This document shows positions 22,980-34,085 of a stretch of DNA of 64,000 nucleotides, piece by piece. The DNA is taken from the NCBI RefSeq assembly GCF_030269925.1, contig NC_085125.1, positions 620,001 to 684,000 of the forward strand, in the 5' to 3' direction. Within the stretch, counting starts at the first letter, position 1; every line of letters starts with the position of its first letter. Source of the DNA: Bombyx mori (taxonomy: Eukaryota > Arthropoda > Insecta > Lepidoptera > Bombycidae). Under the pieces are notes generated by a model, which did not search any database, was not told the DNA's origin, and saw only the letters and a list, made by a program, of their open reading frames with translations. The translations under genes and the position numbers were made by a program.

Positions 22980-23670
22980 ACGAGCGATAGTGAAAACACT
23001 GCATTAGCTGGAAATGCTCCAAATGATAAACATCATCACCAAAACGCACGTGAAGGACATTTGGTGTATGTTAGTGCTGACTTCTAACTATCCCACTAGG
23101 TGGGGTCGGCACAGCTAATTTTTCTCGTCCATTCTCTTCTATCAACCGTCAGCTCAACACTCACTCCTCTCTCTCTCATATCGTCATTCACACACTCCAT
23201 CCGTGTCTTCTTCGGTCGACCTCGGTGGTTATAGATTTAAGGATAAATTTTAGGATTATTACTTATTCGATTCTTAGTCTGGCCACTGGTTGATTGAAAA
23301 CAGGACGGAAATTCTTCTATATCAATCAACCCTATTGGTTTTGTTTGCTCGCTTTGAAGTGCCAACCCTAACAGCACTTCATACACAGAGTCCTGCCCGT
23401 TGTAAATTATGTGTGGAAACCCGAGCCCCCGCGTCTCCGTATCGGTTATATCTTACTTTAATGCAGCAGTAATTAATTATTATTTATCGCAGCTTAAATT
23501 AACTCGGTTTTAATTGTTTCATTTATCTTTCGGCGGAGTGTAAATCAAGAAGATGTGGCCTTAAAGCGCGAGTGGACCGCTTACAATTTTTTATGGTCGA
23601 TGAATAAACTGTTGCAATTTTGCTTCAATATTTCATTTCAACAACCGTCGGAATGGCTCCGGTTGAAACG
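22980..23670. other. Unassigned sequence
   Basis: Includes a ctcactcctctctctctc pyrimidine tract near 23160. No gene recognised. Confidence 0.3.
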
Positions 23671-23674
23671 GGTC

Positions 23675-24117
23675 AATTTTTTTTTTTTATTGCTAGATGA
23701 GTGGACGTGCTCACAGCCCACCTGGTGTTAAGCGGTTACTGGAGCCCACAGACATTTACGATGTATATGTGCCACCCACCTTGAGATATATGTTCTAAGG
23801 TCTCACGTATAGTTACAACGGCTGCCCCACCCTTCAAACCGAAACGCATTACTGCTTCACGGCAGAAATAGACAGGGTGGTGGTACCCACCCGCGCAGAC
23901 TCACAAGAGGTCCTACCACCAGTAATTACGCAAATTATAATTTTGCGAGTTTCATTTTTATTACACGATGTTATTCCTTCACCGTGGAAGTCAGTCGTGA
24001 ACATTTGTTGAGTACGTATTTCATTAGAAAAATTGGTACCCGCCTGAGATTCGAACACCGGTGCATCGCTCAACACGAATGCACCGGACGTCTTATCCGT
24101 TAGGCCACGACGACTTC
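23675..24117 (-). repeat. Bm1-like SINE, full length
   Basis: Complete copy including the tRNA-like head at 24050-24117 and the A-tail (T-run at 23675-23690). The head is not a functional tRNA. Confidence 0.9.
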
Positions 24118-24149
24118 AATATCATAATGGTTGCTTTAAAACTTAAATT

Positions 24150-24345
24150 AGGATTTCCCGCTGAGTTTTTCGCTGGATCTTCACAGTGCGCCGTGATTCT
24201 GGTCTGATGGTAGATTCAGGGAAGTACTGCTCTTGCTAGGAGTAGTATTAGTAAATTCTCTCAGGTTGAGCCCGTGAGCCCACCCACTCGTCCGCGCGAA
24301 GTTGAAATAGCTCTCTTGGCTACCAGCGAATAGGTAGAGGGAAAA
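24150..24345 (+). repeat. Family B SINE-like repeat, diverged
   Basis: Shows ccgctgagtttttcgctgga, gcccgtgagcccaccc and the aataggtagagggaaaaa end. Confidence 0.7.
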
Positions 24346-24684
24346 AGGATATTAAAAACTTAAAAAGTTTACTTATAGCTCTAATAATATTTTCTTTACA
24401 TTCTTCTACGGCAGCTACTGTGTAGTTGTTGCTTACTTTTATAATTTTTACTAACCTACTTGTTAAAATATAATGAAGAGCTAATAAATAAAATATTACT
24501 AACTTCTATTCCTGTTTAGGATATATATTTGTTAATACGTTTTTAAAAAAAATTGTGGTACCCAATACCACTGTTTATGGTGTATGATATATATGATTCG
24601 ATGTCCTAAATTAGTACAAAAAATTGTAAAATGTTTGAGCAAAAAAGTACAATATTCAAAAATGATTTCATGAGAGCAAAAATT

Positions 24685-24756
24685 TGGAGATGCCGGGGAT
24701 CGAACCCGGGGCCTTTCACATGCAAAGCGAACGCTCTACCACTGAGCTACATCCCC
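24685..24756 (-). tRNA. tRNA-Ala (anticodon TGC)
   Basis: A 72-base cloverleaf on the minus strand. The acceptor arm GGGGATG pairs with CATCTCC with one G-T wobble, the D arm is GCTC...GAGC, and the anticodon loop is TTTGCAT with anticodon TGC. The T arm is CCGGG-TTCGATC-CCCGG and the discriminator base is A. No intron. Five T residues (33 pattern AATTTTTG at 24678-24682) follow as a polymerase III terminator. It sits about 290 bases beyond the GOBP1 stop codon. Confidence 0.95.
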
Positions 24757-25048
24757 TGTTTGTAAGTTGTCGCAAATTTTGTATTACAATCTATTTTAAG
24801 GATTTCCTCTAAGTAATTTATTTTGTAGAAAAATGACGTGGTTTTTTTAAGTTCTTTAAATACAACTTATCTTTATTACTGCGCTACACACACCTTACAA
24901 TAACTATTAATTTACTGATGGTACGTTGAATTAAAAACAACAATAATTTTCATAAATAACAAATTATATTTTCTCAATACAAACCAAACCTTTCAAGAAA
25001 ACAGTGTGCAGTCAAATTATTGTAGCGGAAGCAGGTTGTCCAGTTGAT

Positions 25049-28000
25049 TCATTTGTCCGCTTCCGATTCCATTATGAACTCCGCCAATATCAGTTCCATT
25101 GAAGGCGCTAATCCGGACTTATTACACGCGTCCTTGAAACATTCAGCCACTCTTAGAATACGCCAGCAGTGGTCAGGCTCTGAGTCAAACTTTTTTTCGC
25201 ACGTGTGTATCATATCTATCATCTTCTGTGATAGGATTTCGCCTGTGAAAGTCATACATAGTTTTGTTATGTGTAACGAAATTGACGTATCGGCAAGTAA
25301 TTGCACTCGATTCCAATTATCAATAATAATAATAACTAGTACCTAGTCGCCCAGTATTAATTGATAATTAATTGAAAAAAAGTGTGTGTGTCCGCTCCGA
25401 CGCACGACTGGAGTTTACTGGATATAAAAAATTAAACGAAACAATACGAGAAATAGTTCTATATTACGACAACACGATACACTACAGATTATTAACAAAT
25501 TAACGAGACACAAAACAAACGACTAACAAATATATGAAAATACAATAATGAGAGAAACGCGCGATCAGTACGAGGCTTTGTGGCGGACTGCCGGCGCAGC
25601 AGCCCGGCGTCACCTGCGATAACGCGGCCGCGCGTTGGCTCCTGATTGGCGCGCGCACGCATCACGCAATCAGGAGCCAATCAGGCGCATAACGCATTTC
25701 GTGTGACATGCTAGTACGATTTTGGTCCCCATAATTTTCATACCCCGGGCCTATATATGTAAATCGATTCTAAAGGAGTAAACTCCAATAAACTCCAAAA
25801 ATAAGTTTAAACATTATTATGGTTCTATTGTCAAAGACTATTATATTTCTTTAGTCACAGATTTCGCCAAGGAAGATAAGACTTTAGCAATAACAAAAGT
25901 TTGAAAATAAACAAAAAGTATATGTGTGTGTGTCAAACACACGGTAGTGTGTGTAATGTTTTTTCTTTATTGATTTAAAGTATCATTTACGCACTTTAAA
26001 AAAAAAAATTAGCATTGTGCATTCCTTCTCTATATTCTCTATAAGTGTGAAAATTTTCATACTCCTCCGTCCGCGTAATTTTCGTAAAAAGGGATACAAA
26101 GTTTTTGCTTCACGTATTAATATATAGAATTGAAAACAAATCACGCACGGTCATCCCGCCCCAATTTAGGATTCCCTGTGTTATGGGTGCTAGAGACTGA
26201 CATACATACGTTTAAATATATACAAAAATAATAAACACCCAGACAAAGAGTCAATAAACCTGTTCATCACACCACTATATGCTATATATGGGAATCGAAC
26301 TCACGACCCATTCGGCGCAGTTATTAGGGGCACCACCGAGTCAGTTTAAGCAAAATTATTTATAATACACAAAAAAATCTTAATTTGGTAGGAAATCGAA
26401 ATGCCCAACAACTACAAATTACCGAGACTGAACTCATAATGATATACCGCTATATACTTAAGCTATGTGTACATTACACGGTACAAATTACTGCCTCATA
26501 CATTTATGGGCGATCCTAATTTGACAGACACGAATCACTGCTAAAGTATTTTCTTCTTAAAGCTGTATGAGGTTTGAAGATTGATAAAAGTGACAAAGAA
26601 GATATAATTGGATGATGGAACAAATTTTTTAAATTGGTTTAACTAGGGGAAGGGGTCTTGTGAGTCCGCACGTGCCACCACCACGGTACCACCACATCGC
26701 CTATTTCTGCCGTGAAGCAGTAATGCGTTTCGGTTTGAAGTTTTTTTTCATTGCTTAGATGAGTGGACGAGCTCACAGCCCACCTGGTGTTAAGTGGTTA
26801 CTGGAGCCCATAGACATCTACAACGTAAATGCGCCACGCACCTTGAGATATAAGTTCTAAGGTCTCAGTATAGTTACAACGGCTGCCCCACCCTTCAAAC
26901 CGAGACGCATTACTGCTTCACGGCAGAAATAGCAGTGGTCTGGATATCCTAAACACTTTTTGAAATCTACGAGTCTTTTGAGCATGTCTGACCAACAATA
27001 AACTGTAACTTTACTTAATTACAAAGATAATAATAAATTTAAAGACATGCAAGTGATTAATTTTTTTCGTAATAAATCTGAAATTAGGGATTATTGGAAC
27101 TGGCACGATTGTTGAATCCCCAAACTCATTGTTTCCGGTAACTGATGTATACAAATTTATACCTTTTTTTTTTTTTTTTTTTGTCCTACCTATGCTGATA
27201 GCCTTGAGAGGCTACTTCAGCGTACCCTAGCTTGTGTAGGTGAGCTCGCGGGGCTCAAACCGGAGAATTGCTAACACCGCCCTAGCTAGAGCAGTGCTTC
27301 GCAGAATCTACCACCGGATCGGAAGCGCGACCCACTGAGAAGATCCGGCGAGAAACTCAGTGGGCTGTGTCTGTGGGTTAATTCGCTCGTCGAGCCCTTC
27401 GTCGCAAGCGACGGGTTCGGCGAGGACGGTGACCGGTGCTTGTATTTCCTAAAAGCACCGTTAATGGATCAGGAGGATCCGTGATGACGTGCTTTGGGCG
27501 ACGTCGACGGTTTACCAAACGGTCTACAGGATCGGGTATGTAGTTTCCGGCGGCCACGACAAGAGGGTTCTCATGTCGTGCCGCCTTCTCAAAGTGGCGC
27601 AAATTTATACTATCGCTTCTCTTTCTCTTTCATCTCTCTATGCCTATAGATATGCTCTAAAATCCTACCGTTCGGAAAGGACTTGATGAATTTGTCGGTG
27701 TTCTCGTGGTGCATCCTGCTGGAATCCGTGAGGAGGTTGAAATGTCTGCTCATGCACTGGATCGCACAGCCCAGCTCTCTGTGTTCGAACTTGAAGTCAT
27801 CATTCCAGAAGTGGAAGAACTCCTCCATCTTCTCTTCGGTAAGTTGACTCTGTTGATAAGCATTCGTTTTTCGTTCAATCAATTATAAGAGAAACAAATA
27901 CCACTTTAATACTGATTACAAAAAAATTAAAATAAATGATTAAAATAGGGTAAAAGATCCTGAGATAAAAGATATAGGGATGTAAAGTATTTTTAATTCG

Positions 28001-28600
28001 TCATGGTCTAAACGAGAAGACGCCCGGTGCGTATCGAGCGATGCAACTGCGCCGGTGTTCGAATCCCGCAGGCGGATACCAATTTTTCTAATAAAATACA
28101 TACTTAACATATTTTCGCGAATGACTTCCACGATGAAAGAATAACATCTATCTATCAATATATATAAAAATGAATTGCTGTTCGTTAGTCTCGCTAAAAC
28201 TCGAAAACGGCTGGACCGATTTGGCTAATTTTGGTCTTGAATTATTTGTGGAAGGTTTAAAAGGTAGATAAATATGAAAATGCTCGAAATTAAATAAAAA
28301 TCGGCGACCACTAAACCAAAAGTGGGCTGTGAGCTCCTCCTTCCATCTAAGCATAATCTAAGCAAAAAAATTTGTTGGTTATTTAATTGTAAAGTCGTCG
28401 TTGTATTGTATTGTCGCATTGCACAGCATAGAAGGCAGACTTACTCCTGGGGCCTTTCAACATGCTCTATCATCACTCACCTCCTCTCTGCACTGCTCAA
28501 GCGCCTGCCCAAACCCCAGAGTGACGTCTTTCATGACGTAGACATCTGTCAGCGCTCCCTGGAGTAAGTTAACAGTCAAAACGACAACTAGTTTCCACAT
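25049..28600 (-). CDS. GOBP1: General odorant-binding protein 1
   Basis: Secreted carrier of the lepidopteran PBP/GOBP family, which binds hydrophobic odorants in antennal sensillum lymph. Three minus-strand exons join with matching phase: 28600-28481 (120 nt), 27849-27669 (181 nt) and 25242-25049 (194 nt), giving 164 aa. Donors are GAG|GTGAGT and AACG|GTAGGA; acceptors are CAACAG and TTCACAG. Residues 1-19 form a signal peptide ([19 protein letters not shown]). Six cysteines at 37, 68, 72, 115, 126 and 135 have spacing 30-3-42-10-8, the classic insect pattern, and an extra Cys is at 140. I identify GOBP1 from landmarks such as [16 protein letters not shown] and [20 protein letters not shown]. 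An in-frame ATG lies upstream at 28678, but a TATA/Inr pair places transcription after it. Introns carry SINEs, a Helitron-like copy and a CG-rich block. The partner gene GOBP2 was not found in this window. Confidence 0.95.
25335..25745. promoter_or_regulatory. CG-rich block with CCAAT-type palindrome in GOBP1 intron 2
   Basis: Between 25560 and 25700 the sequence is strongly GC- and CG-rich in an AT-rich intron. It contains a perfect 14-base inverted repeat (ttggctcctgattg at 25635-25648, its complement at 25667-25680, 18-base loop). Both arms hold a CCAAT or ATTGG box. It may be a promoter-like element or cargo of a mobile element. Function is not shown. Confidence 0.3.
25790..26128 (-). 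mobile_element. Helitron-like element copy
   Basis: Minus-strand relative of 2483-2902. The 5' end at 26128 starts TCTATATATTAATACGTGAA, and the conserved ggacggaggagtatgaaaat block and tttcgccaagg block are present. The usual 3' hairpin is not found next to it. A ctagtacctagtcg motif at about 25334 resembles the 3' end of the 32838 copy, so the element might extend that far and include the CG-rich block. Confidence 0.5.
26210..26345 (-). repeat. tRNA-derived SINE-like repeat (family C)
   Basis: The same type as 640-815. The minus strand carries a tRNA-like head with gagttcgattccc followed by an AT-rich body. It lies in GOBP1 intron 2. Confidence 0.5.
26645..26722 (+). repeat. Bm1-like SINE fragment
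   Basis: Short plus-strand piece (ggtcttgtgagtccgcacg to gtttcggtttgaag), interrupted by the next copy in the opposite orientation. Confidence 0.75.
26737..26935 (-). repeat. Bm1-like SINE, 3' part
   Basis: Minus-strand copy beginning with the T-run at 26737. Together with 26645-26722 it forms an inverted pair inside GOBP1 intron 2. Confidence 0.85.
27165..27600 (-). repeat. Family B repeat, long version
   Basis: The longest family B copy. It has an 18-base T-run (A-tail) at 27165, the ctgatagccttgagaggct end, the ggatcggaagcgcgaccc core, and the extension shared with 14648-15055 up to cgccttctcaaagtg. It sits about 70 bases from the GOBP1 exon 2 donor. Confidence 0.85.
28008..28154 (+). 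repeat. Bm1-like SINE head, interrupted
   Basis: Plus-strand tRNA-like head with B box gttcgaatccc, running to aagaataacat. It is then interrupted by a Helitron-like copy, after which a SINE 3' end (gtgggctgtgagctcctcc) resumes at 28322-28370. Confidence 0.75.
28155..28300 (+). mobile_element. Helitron-like element, 5' part
   Basis: Begins TCAATATATATAAAAATGAA after an A, matching the 5' end of the full copy at 52738-53032. The 3' end is lost. It lies in GOBP1 intron 1, inside a SINE. Confidence 0.5.
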
Positions 28601-28613
28601 CTTCAAAATGACA

Positions 28614-28652
28614 GACTGAAGGCTACAGAATGCGACATCATACATATAGTGC
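28614..28652 (-). promoter_or_regulatory. Probable GOBP1 core promoter
   Basis: On the minus strand a CTATATGTA TATA-like box (around 28641-28649) lies about 30 bases upstream of an arthropod initiator, TCAGTC (28614-28619). Transcription from there would give a 5' leader of under 20 bases before the ATG at 28600. Spacing fits known insect core promoters. No experimental support. Confidence 0.5.
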
Positions 28653-28699
28653 GGAATCTGATCTACTAAGGTGACCATGGTTTGCGATTCGAATCGGAT

Positions 28700-29586
28700 A
28701 AGTCCAAATAAAATTATTACTCAAATAGGAAACTATTTATTATTTTTGACGGCATTTGTTTCGTGTGCATAAGGGATGCAAAGTCAAAGTAAATAAAACC
28801 ATCGGAGTGTGTTCATTATCACTTATGTTAATAACATTTTCAAAACACGTGTGGCACGCGTAATATCTTTTACAAAATAAATTAAGGTTTTTGTTCAAAT
28901 AGATATTTGTGATGGTCATGACTTTAATATCGAGTCGTGAGGTAGTTTCAACACAGAGAAGGAAACCCGGAGCTTTTCAATTACTATACGTGAAAAGACA
29001 ATTTACAAAATATTATTAACTTAACTTATTATAAACTTATAAATATAAGCATGCCTGCTTATATTTACGGATACGCTGGATCACAAGCCGGTCGTAATAA
29101 ATCGAATTATAAAACTTTTTTTATAAAACTTTTTTTATTATAACACGATGATATTTTGTTCTGTAATCGCGTGTCTTAGAGATAATTAAAATTTCATGAC
29201 CACAAATAGTTTGATGACAATAATGTTATGCGATGTTAAAACATAAAAGTACTTTTTTTTATTTTAGTCTTTAAAAGCTATATGTTTTAGCAACTTTAAC
29301 TTGTACTAAACAGAATGATGGATGCTTTCACAGTAATTCATAGTTGTATAGGTCGGATGAAGTCTTCTATTTTTTTTATTTAAGAGCGCTGATATAATAA
29401 TAATAAATAGTTAAAGAAATATTTACGGCAAAGCGAAATTTAGATTTTGTGGTGAACATTTAATACCAAGTGAGGCAATAAAAAACTCGACTCGGCAATA
29501 ACTCCTTAAGAAAACAACCAAACTCCTTTCAATTAACGTAATGAGAATTTGTATTAAGACATAACTTGCAATGTACCTATGTAGGT
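28700..29586. other. Sequence upstream of GOBP1
   Basis: AT-rich. No gene or repeat recognised; it probably contains the regulatory region of GOBP1. Confidence 0.3.
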
Positions 29587-29852
29587 TTTTTTTTTATTGC
29601 TTAGATGGGTGGACGAGCTCACAGCCCACCTGGTGTTAAGTGGTTACTGGAGCCCATAGAAATCTACAACGTAAATGCGCCACCCACCTTGAGATATAAG
29701 TTGTAAGGTGTCAGTATAGTTACAACGGCTGCCCCACCCTTCAAACCGAAACGCATTAATGCTTCACGGCAGAAATAGGCAGGGCGGTGGTACCTACCCG
29801 CGCGTACTCACAATATATTAAGTGTATAATCTATGGGTCCTACCACCAGTAG
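29587..29852 (-). repeat. Bm1-like SINE carrying a 23-base insert
   Basis: Family A copy from the T-run to ctaccaccagta. Inside it, at 29813-29835, a 23-base sequence (atatattaag...atctatg) replaces three SINE bases. The same 23 bases occur at 62550-62572. Confidence 0.85.
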
Positions 29853-29859
29853 GTTAGTA

Positions 29860-30302
29860 AATTTTACATAAATCACAGAACGGATTAAATGAATTCTCAA
29901 ATCGCAATGGCCGTGGTCAACCTACTAATGAATATGTAAAACAGTTTAAATGTAATAAGCTATGTTTATGTTCCTTTTGAGCCGTTGCACTGAAGGTTAA
30001 AATATTTGTTTTGAAAAAACATTGTCTGAAAATTACAGCCCGTAGATCAGTATTTAATTTCAACAATGCGTATTAATTAGCTACTACCCGTTCATCAGAT
30101 TCATAGATACTAGGAAAAGGTTATTTTCAGACAGGAAACATCAACAATGTTTGTATTTAATCAACGGTAATATAGAACCAACGCGAGTAGATTAAGACAT
30201 TTTAATAGTCGTGTTGTTAAGTAGGTAATTTTTTATGTTTCTGCAACATTTTCAGGACTTAGGTTGTTTGAAATGGTCGTAAGTGTCTCGCAAATCAAAT
30301 TA
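29860..30302. other. AT-rich intergenic sequence
   Basis: No gene or repeat recognised. Confidence 0.35.
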
Positions 30303-32545
30303 ATATATATTTTTTTTTTTTTTTTTTATTGCCCTTGTAGGCAGACGAGCATGCGGCCCACCTGATGGTGAGTGGTTACCGTCGCCCATGGACTTCAGCA
30401 ATGCCAGGGGCAGAGCCAAGCCGCTGCCTATCGCTTAATACTCTCCACAAGCCTCTTTTAAAGAAGGACATGTCATAGCGCTCGGGAAACACCGTGGAGG
30501 GGAGCTCATTCCATAGCCGGATGGTACGTGGCAGAAAAGACCTCTGGAAACGCACTGTCGATGACCGCAGTGGCTCCAGGTAGTATGGATGAACTCTACT
30601 CCGGTGGCGGGCGGTGCGATGGTAAAAACGAGATGCCGGTATCATCTCGAACAATTCCTCAGAGCACTCCCCATGGAACATTCGGTACAAAATACAGAGG
30701 GAACAGAAGTCCCTCCGCAGACCCAAAGGTTCCAAACGATCCGCGAGAATGGGATTATCGACGATTCGAACGGCCCTCCTCTGTATGGAGTCAAATGGAA
30801 GAAGCTGGTATTTGGGAGCCCCGGCCCAGAGATGGGAGCAGTACTCCACGCGAGGCCGGACTTGTGCTTTATAAAGCAAAAGTCTTTGTCCAGGCGTGAA
30901 ATACCGCTTCGCTCTGTTGAGGACTCCCAGCATTTTGGACGCCAACTTGGCTTTGCCTTCCAAATGACTCCGAAATTGGACATCACTCGAAATGTCGACC
31001 CCAAGTATCCCGATGCTCGCGGAAGGTTGCAGGGATACTCCTTGGAATTGCGGCGCCATGACAAAGGGGTCATTCTTCGCAGTGAACGCGCAAACTTGTG
31101 TCTTCAACGGGTTGAATTGAACTAAGTTCGATTCACCCCACTCGGAGACTCGCCCCAGAGAGTTCTCCACTTCAAACACAAGTTTTGATCGTCTCTCTTG
31201 CACCACGCTCCGAGAGAGACTCTGATGGCCGATATATCGCGCATCCCCCGTGCTGTCATCCGCATAGCAATGCATGCCATCAATAGACAGCATGTCATTG
31301 ATATACAGGATGAAAAGCGTGGGAGAGAGCACCGAACCTTGTGGAACGCCAGCATTAATGGTCATGGTATCAGAACAATCACCGTCTACAACGACCGTGA
31401 TGCTCCGCCCATCCAGAAAGCTAGCGATCCACTTGCAGAGACCCTCGGGGATTCCGTAAGATGGTAGCTTCGACAGAAGCGCCCTATGCCAGACCCTGTC
31501 GAAGGCCTTCGCGATATCAAGGCTCACAGCAAGAGCCTCGCCCTTGCTCTCCAAGGCTTCAGCCCACCTGTGAGTAAGGTATACAAGAAGATCGCCAGCT
31601 GAACGACCGTGACGGAAACCGTACTGTCGGTCACTGATCAGCTGGCGATCTTCAAGATACTTCAGGATTTGTGTGTTTATTATTCGCTCCATCACCTTGG
31701 AAAGCAAGGAAGTTATCGCGATAGGCCTATAGCTCGATGGGTCCGACCGGTCACCCTTCTTGGGGATAGGGTGGACGTGGGCGGTCTTCCATGAAGACGG
31801 AACCCTGTTAGTGCAATAAGAGAGGCGATACAAACGCGTTAGCGCAGGCGTCAGCTCAGGGGCGCACTTTTTCAGAACCACTGCGGGGATGCCGTCTGGC
31901 CCACTCGACTTATGGACGTCCAGGAGTCGGAGCTCCCGCCTGACTGCACACTGTGTGAAGCAGATATCCGGCAGGGAGCTATCACACCGGGGGATGTTCG
32001 GTGGTGTGGCACCCCCGTCGTCCACAGTCGAGTTCGAGGCGAAGAGTTTGACCAGAAGGTCAGCCTTCTCTTTCGCGCTGTGGGCCAGAGTGTCATCGGA
32101 CTTGCGCAGTGGTGGGAGACTAGACCTGCAAAAGTTTCCTTCTGCAGCTTTGGCGAGCGACCAAAAAGCACGGCTCCCAGAGGGATAGCTCTTTAGTCGC
32201 TCGCCAACTCTAGCAACGTGTTCCGACTTCGCCTTGGCAATTACCTTCTTGTAGGACCTGGAGGCGGCGTTATATTTCCGCCTTTCCTCTGAGATGTTAG
32301 GATCCCGACGCCTCCTGGCATCATCCCATGCCACGTATGGGGACCGCTTGAGGTGTGCAGCATCCCTGCTGGCATTGTTATACCAGGGTCTGCTGCGACC
32401 CCCAACGGGCACTTCAGAAGAGGGAACAAACAATTCCATCCCCTGGAGCACCACGTCTTTAAGACGGTCCGCACAGACGTCAGGATCAGCAGAGGAAAAG
32501 CAGAACCGCCCCCATGGGTAGGATGCGTAAAAATTTATCACTAAA
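30303..32545 (-). mobile_element. jockey-type LINE, 5'-truncated, long open reverse transcriptase ORF
   Basis: Minus-strand non-LTR retrotransposon. An uninterrupted 721-codon frame (32541-30376) is followed by a 3' tail ending in polyA (T-run at 30307-30327). Domains in order: the end of the endonuclease-RT linker (about 1-200), then the RT core with SSGPDGIPAVVLK, the YRPIAITSLLSKVMERI block, AVSLDIAKAFDRVWH (motif A), AGVPQGSVLSPTLFILYIND (motif B), MHCYADDST (catalytic), and the thumb and C-terminal region (QRRAVRIV, WNELPSTVFPERYD). The endonuclease domain is missing. The frame begins at a GTG, and the upstream codons reach a stop after about 17 residues, so this copy cannot move on its own. 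The clean frame indicates a young insertion. Many short 3' fragments of this family lie in the window. Clade name from motifs only. Confidence 0.9.
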
Positions 32546-32837
32546 GCAGAATCAGCTGCATTTTGCCAAATTGGTTTTGAAGTTCGTTTCTTTTACGCAG
32601 AGCACATAGACAACCCAACGTGTATGCCACCGTTGAAATGGACATTTCGTGATGCAGCCATTACCTACTTGTGGATCAGAAACATTTCCAATTTCACCCA
32701 GACGGATCAGCGAGCACTAGTTCAACCATGAGGGATAGGATCTGTGGTACCAACTGTCCGAACGCCTCCGAAGAACACCCCATTGAATTAAAACAAATTT
32801 AATGACATCTCATATTATTAGTATTAGCAGTGGTCGC

Positions 32838-33222
32838 CTAGTACCTAGTCGAAATTCGACTATAATTAACAAAAATTATAAGTTTGAACATTAAGTAATA
32901 TAGTTTTATTGTCAAAGACTATACTTTTATAATCACAGATTTCGCCAAGACTACACTAGACAGATAATGCTAAAGACAAATAAATAATAATAATCTAATC
33001 TCAAAGTTTGACAATTAATAAAAGAATATAATATATGCGAGTGTGTATCAAATACATGGTAGTCCGTTGTAATGTTTTTTTTATTGATTTCATGTATTTT
33101 TATGCATAATTAAAAAACAAATAGCATTATGCACGCCTGTATACTCTCTGGAAAATTTCGTACTACCTACTCTGTTACCGCAATTTTCGTAATAAGGCGT
33201 AAAAAAATTTTGCTTCACATTT
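32838..33222 (-). mobile_element. Helitron-like element copy
   Basis: Relative of 2483-2902 on the minus strand. The 3' end has the hairpin gtcgaatttcgac and CTAG at 32838; the 5' end is diverged. Confidence 0.55.
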
Positions 33223-33229
33223 TATTTAA

Positions 33230-34010
33230 CGAGTACTTAGAGATGTTGAAATTTGTGAAAAGCTTTAGGTCGGGCGAGAGCGCACCAAAGTGCCAATCAG
33301 ACGTGCATACATTTGACTCAAACTATTCCTCGTTCGACTTAAAACTATATACACACCAAAAGCTCTGAAGAATTCAGTTTAAATTTGAAATACTGCCCTC
33401 TACTGGATTATTGAAAGACTAAGAAATTGAAAACATATCTTAAACAAAACCTAGGTGGTGCTATAGGCAATTTTCTTTTTAAGCAGCTCAAAGCCAACGG
33501 ATCAATCGTGTCTCTGATTGAAGAAGCGCACACATACTATAAGTATTAAAATATACTGAAGAAGTACTTATATGTCATCATGTTTGTCATTTTAACGATC
33601 ACACTTAAATAATAAATGCAATTGATAGGAACAAACATGATCTTGTGATCTCGCTAAAGACTTAAGTTAGCAGTTTTTTTGAGCTCATTACCTGGCCGCA
33701 GTAAGCTGGAATATCCCCTTAACCTACGAGCGAATAGTTAAGAAATTCATGGAATTCATATTAATTCATAGAAAAAAGTAGTTTTTTATGTTTTAGTTTT
33801 ATAATCTTCAGTCGGTCTCTCAACCCTGCGGCCGCTATTGGGAGCTAAAAACGTCGTGTAATTTACGAGTATTACTATTGCACCAACTTAACGGAATATA
33901 ATCTTCGTTCTGTTTTGTTATTTACTGTGGAGCTGATTTAATTTTAATGAAACGTATTTTTAATAAAAAAAACTTCTTGATTTTAAAAAGAAGATAGAGC
34001 AAAAAGAGAA
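33230..34010. other. Unassigned sequence
   Basis: A diverged family B end is visible near 33680-33750 (ctggaatatccccttaacct). Otherwise nothing recognised. Confidence 0.3.
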
Positions 34011-34013
34011 CCG

Positions 34014-34085
34014 TGACCCCGACGTGATTTGAACACGCAACCTTCTGATCTGGAGTCAGACGCGCTACCGTTGCGCCACGGAGTC
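34014..34085 (-). tRNA. tRNA-Trp (anticodon CCA)
   Basis: A 72-base minus-strand cloverleaf. The acceptor stem GACTCCG pairs with CGGGGTC (one T-G wobble), the anticodon stem is TCTGA/TCAGA with loop CTCCAGA (anticodon CCA), the T loop is TTCAAAT and the discriminator is A. No intron. A run of five T (34001-34005 on the plus strand as aaaaa) follows as terminator. Confidence 0.95.

Noticed and set aside
24050..24117. tRNA-like sequence with a B box
   Set aside because: It is the head of a full-length SINE, does not fold as a standard tRNA and continues directly into the SINE body. The same holds for 21110-21179 and 28008-28075.
30528..31125. Plus-strand frames of 123 and 178 codons
   Set aside because: Complementary to the LINE reverse transcriptase ORF. 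No independent protein features.
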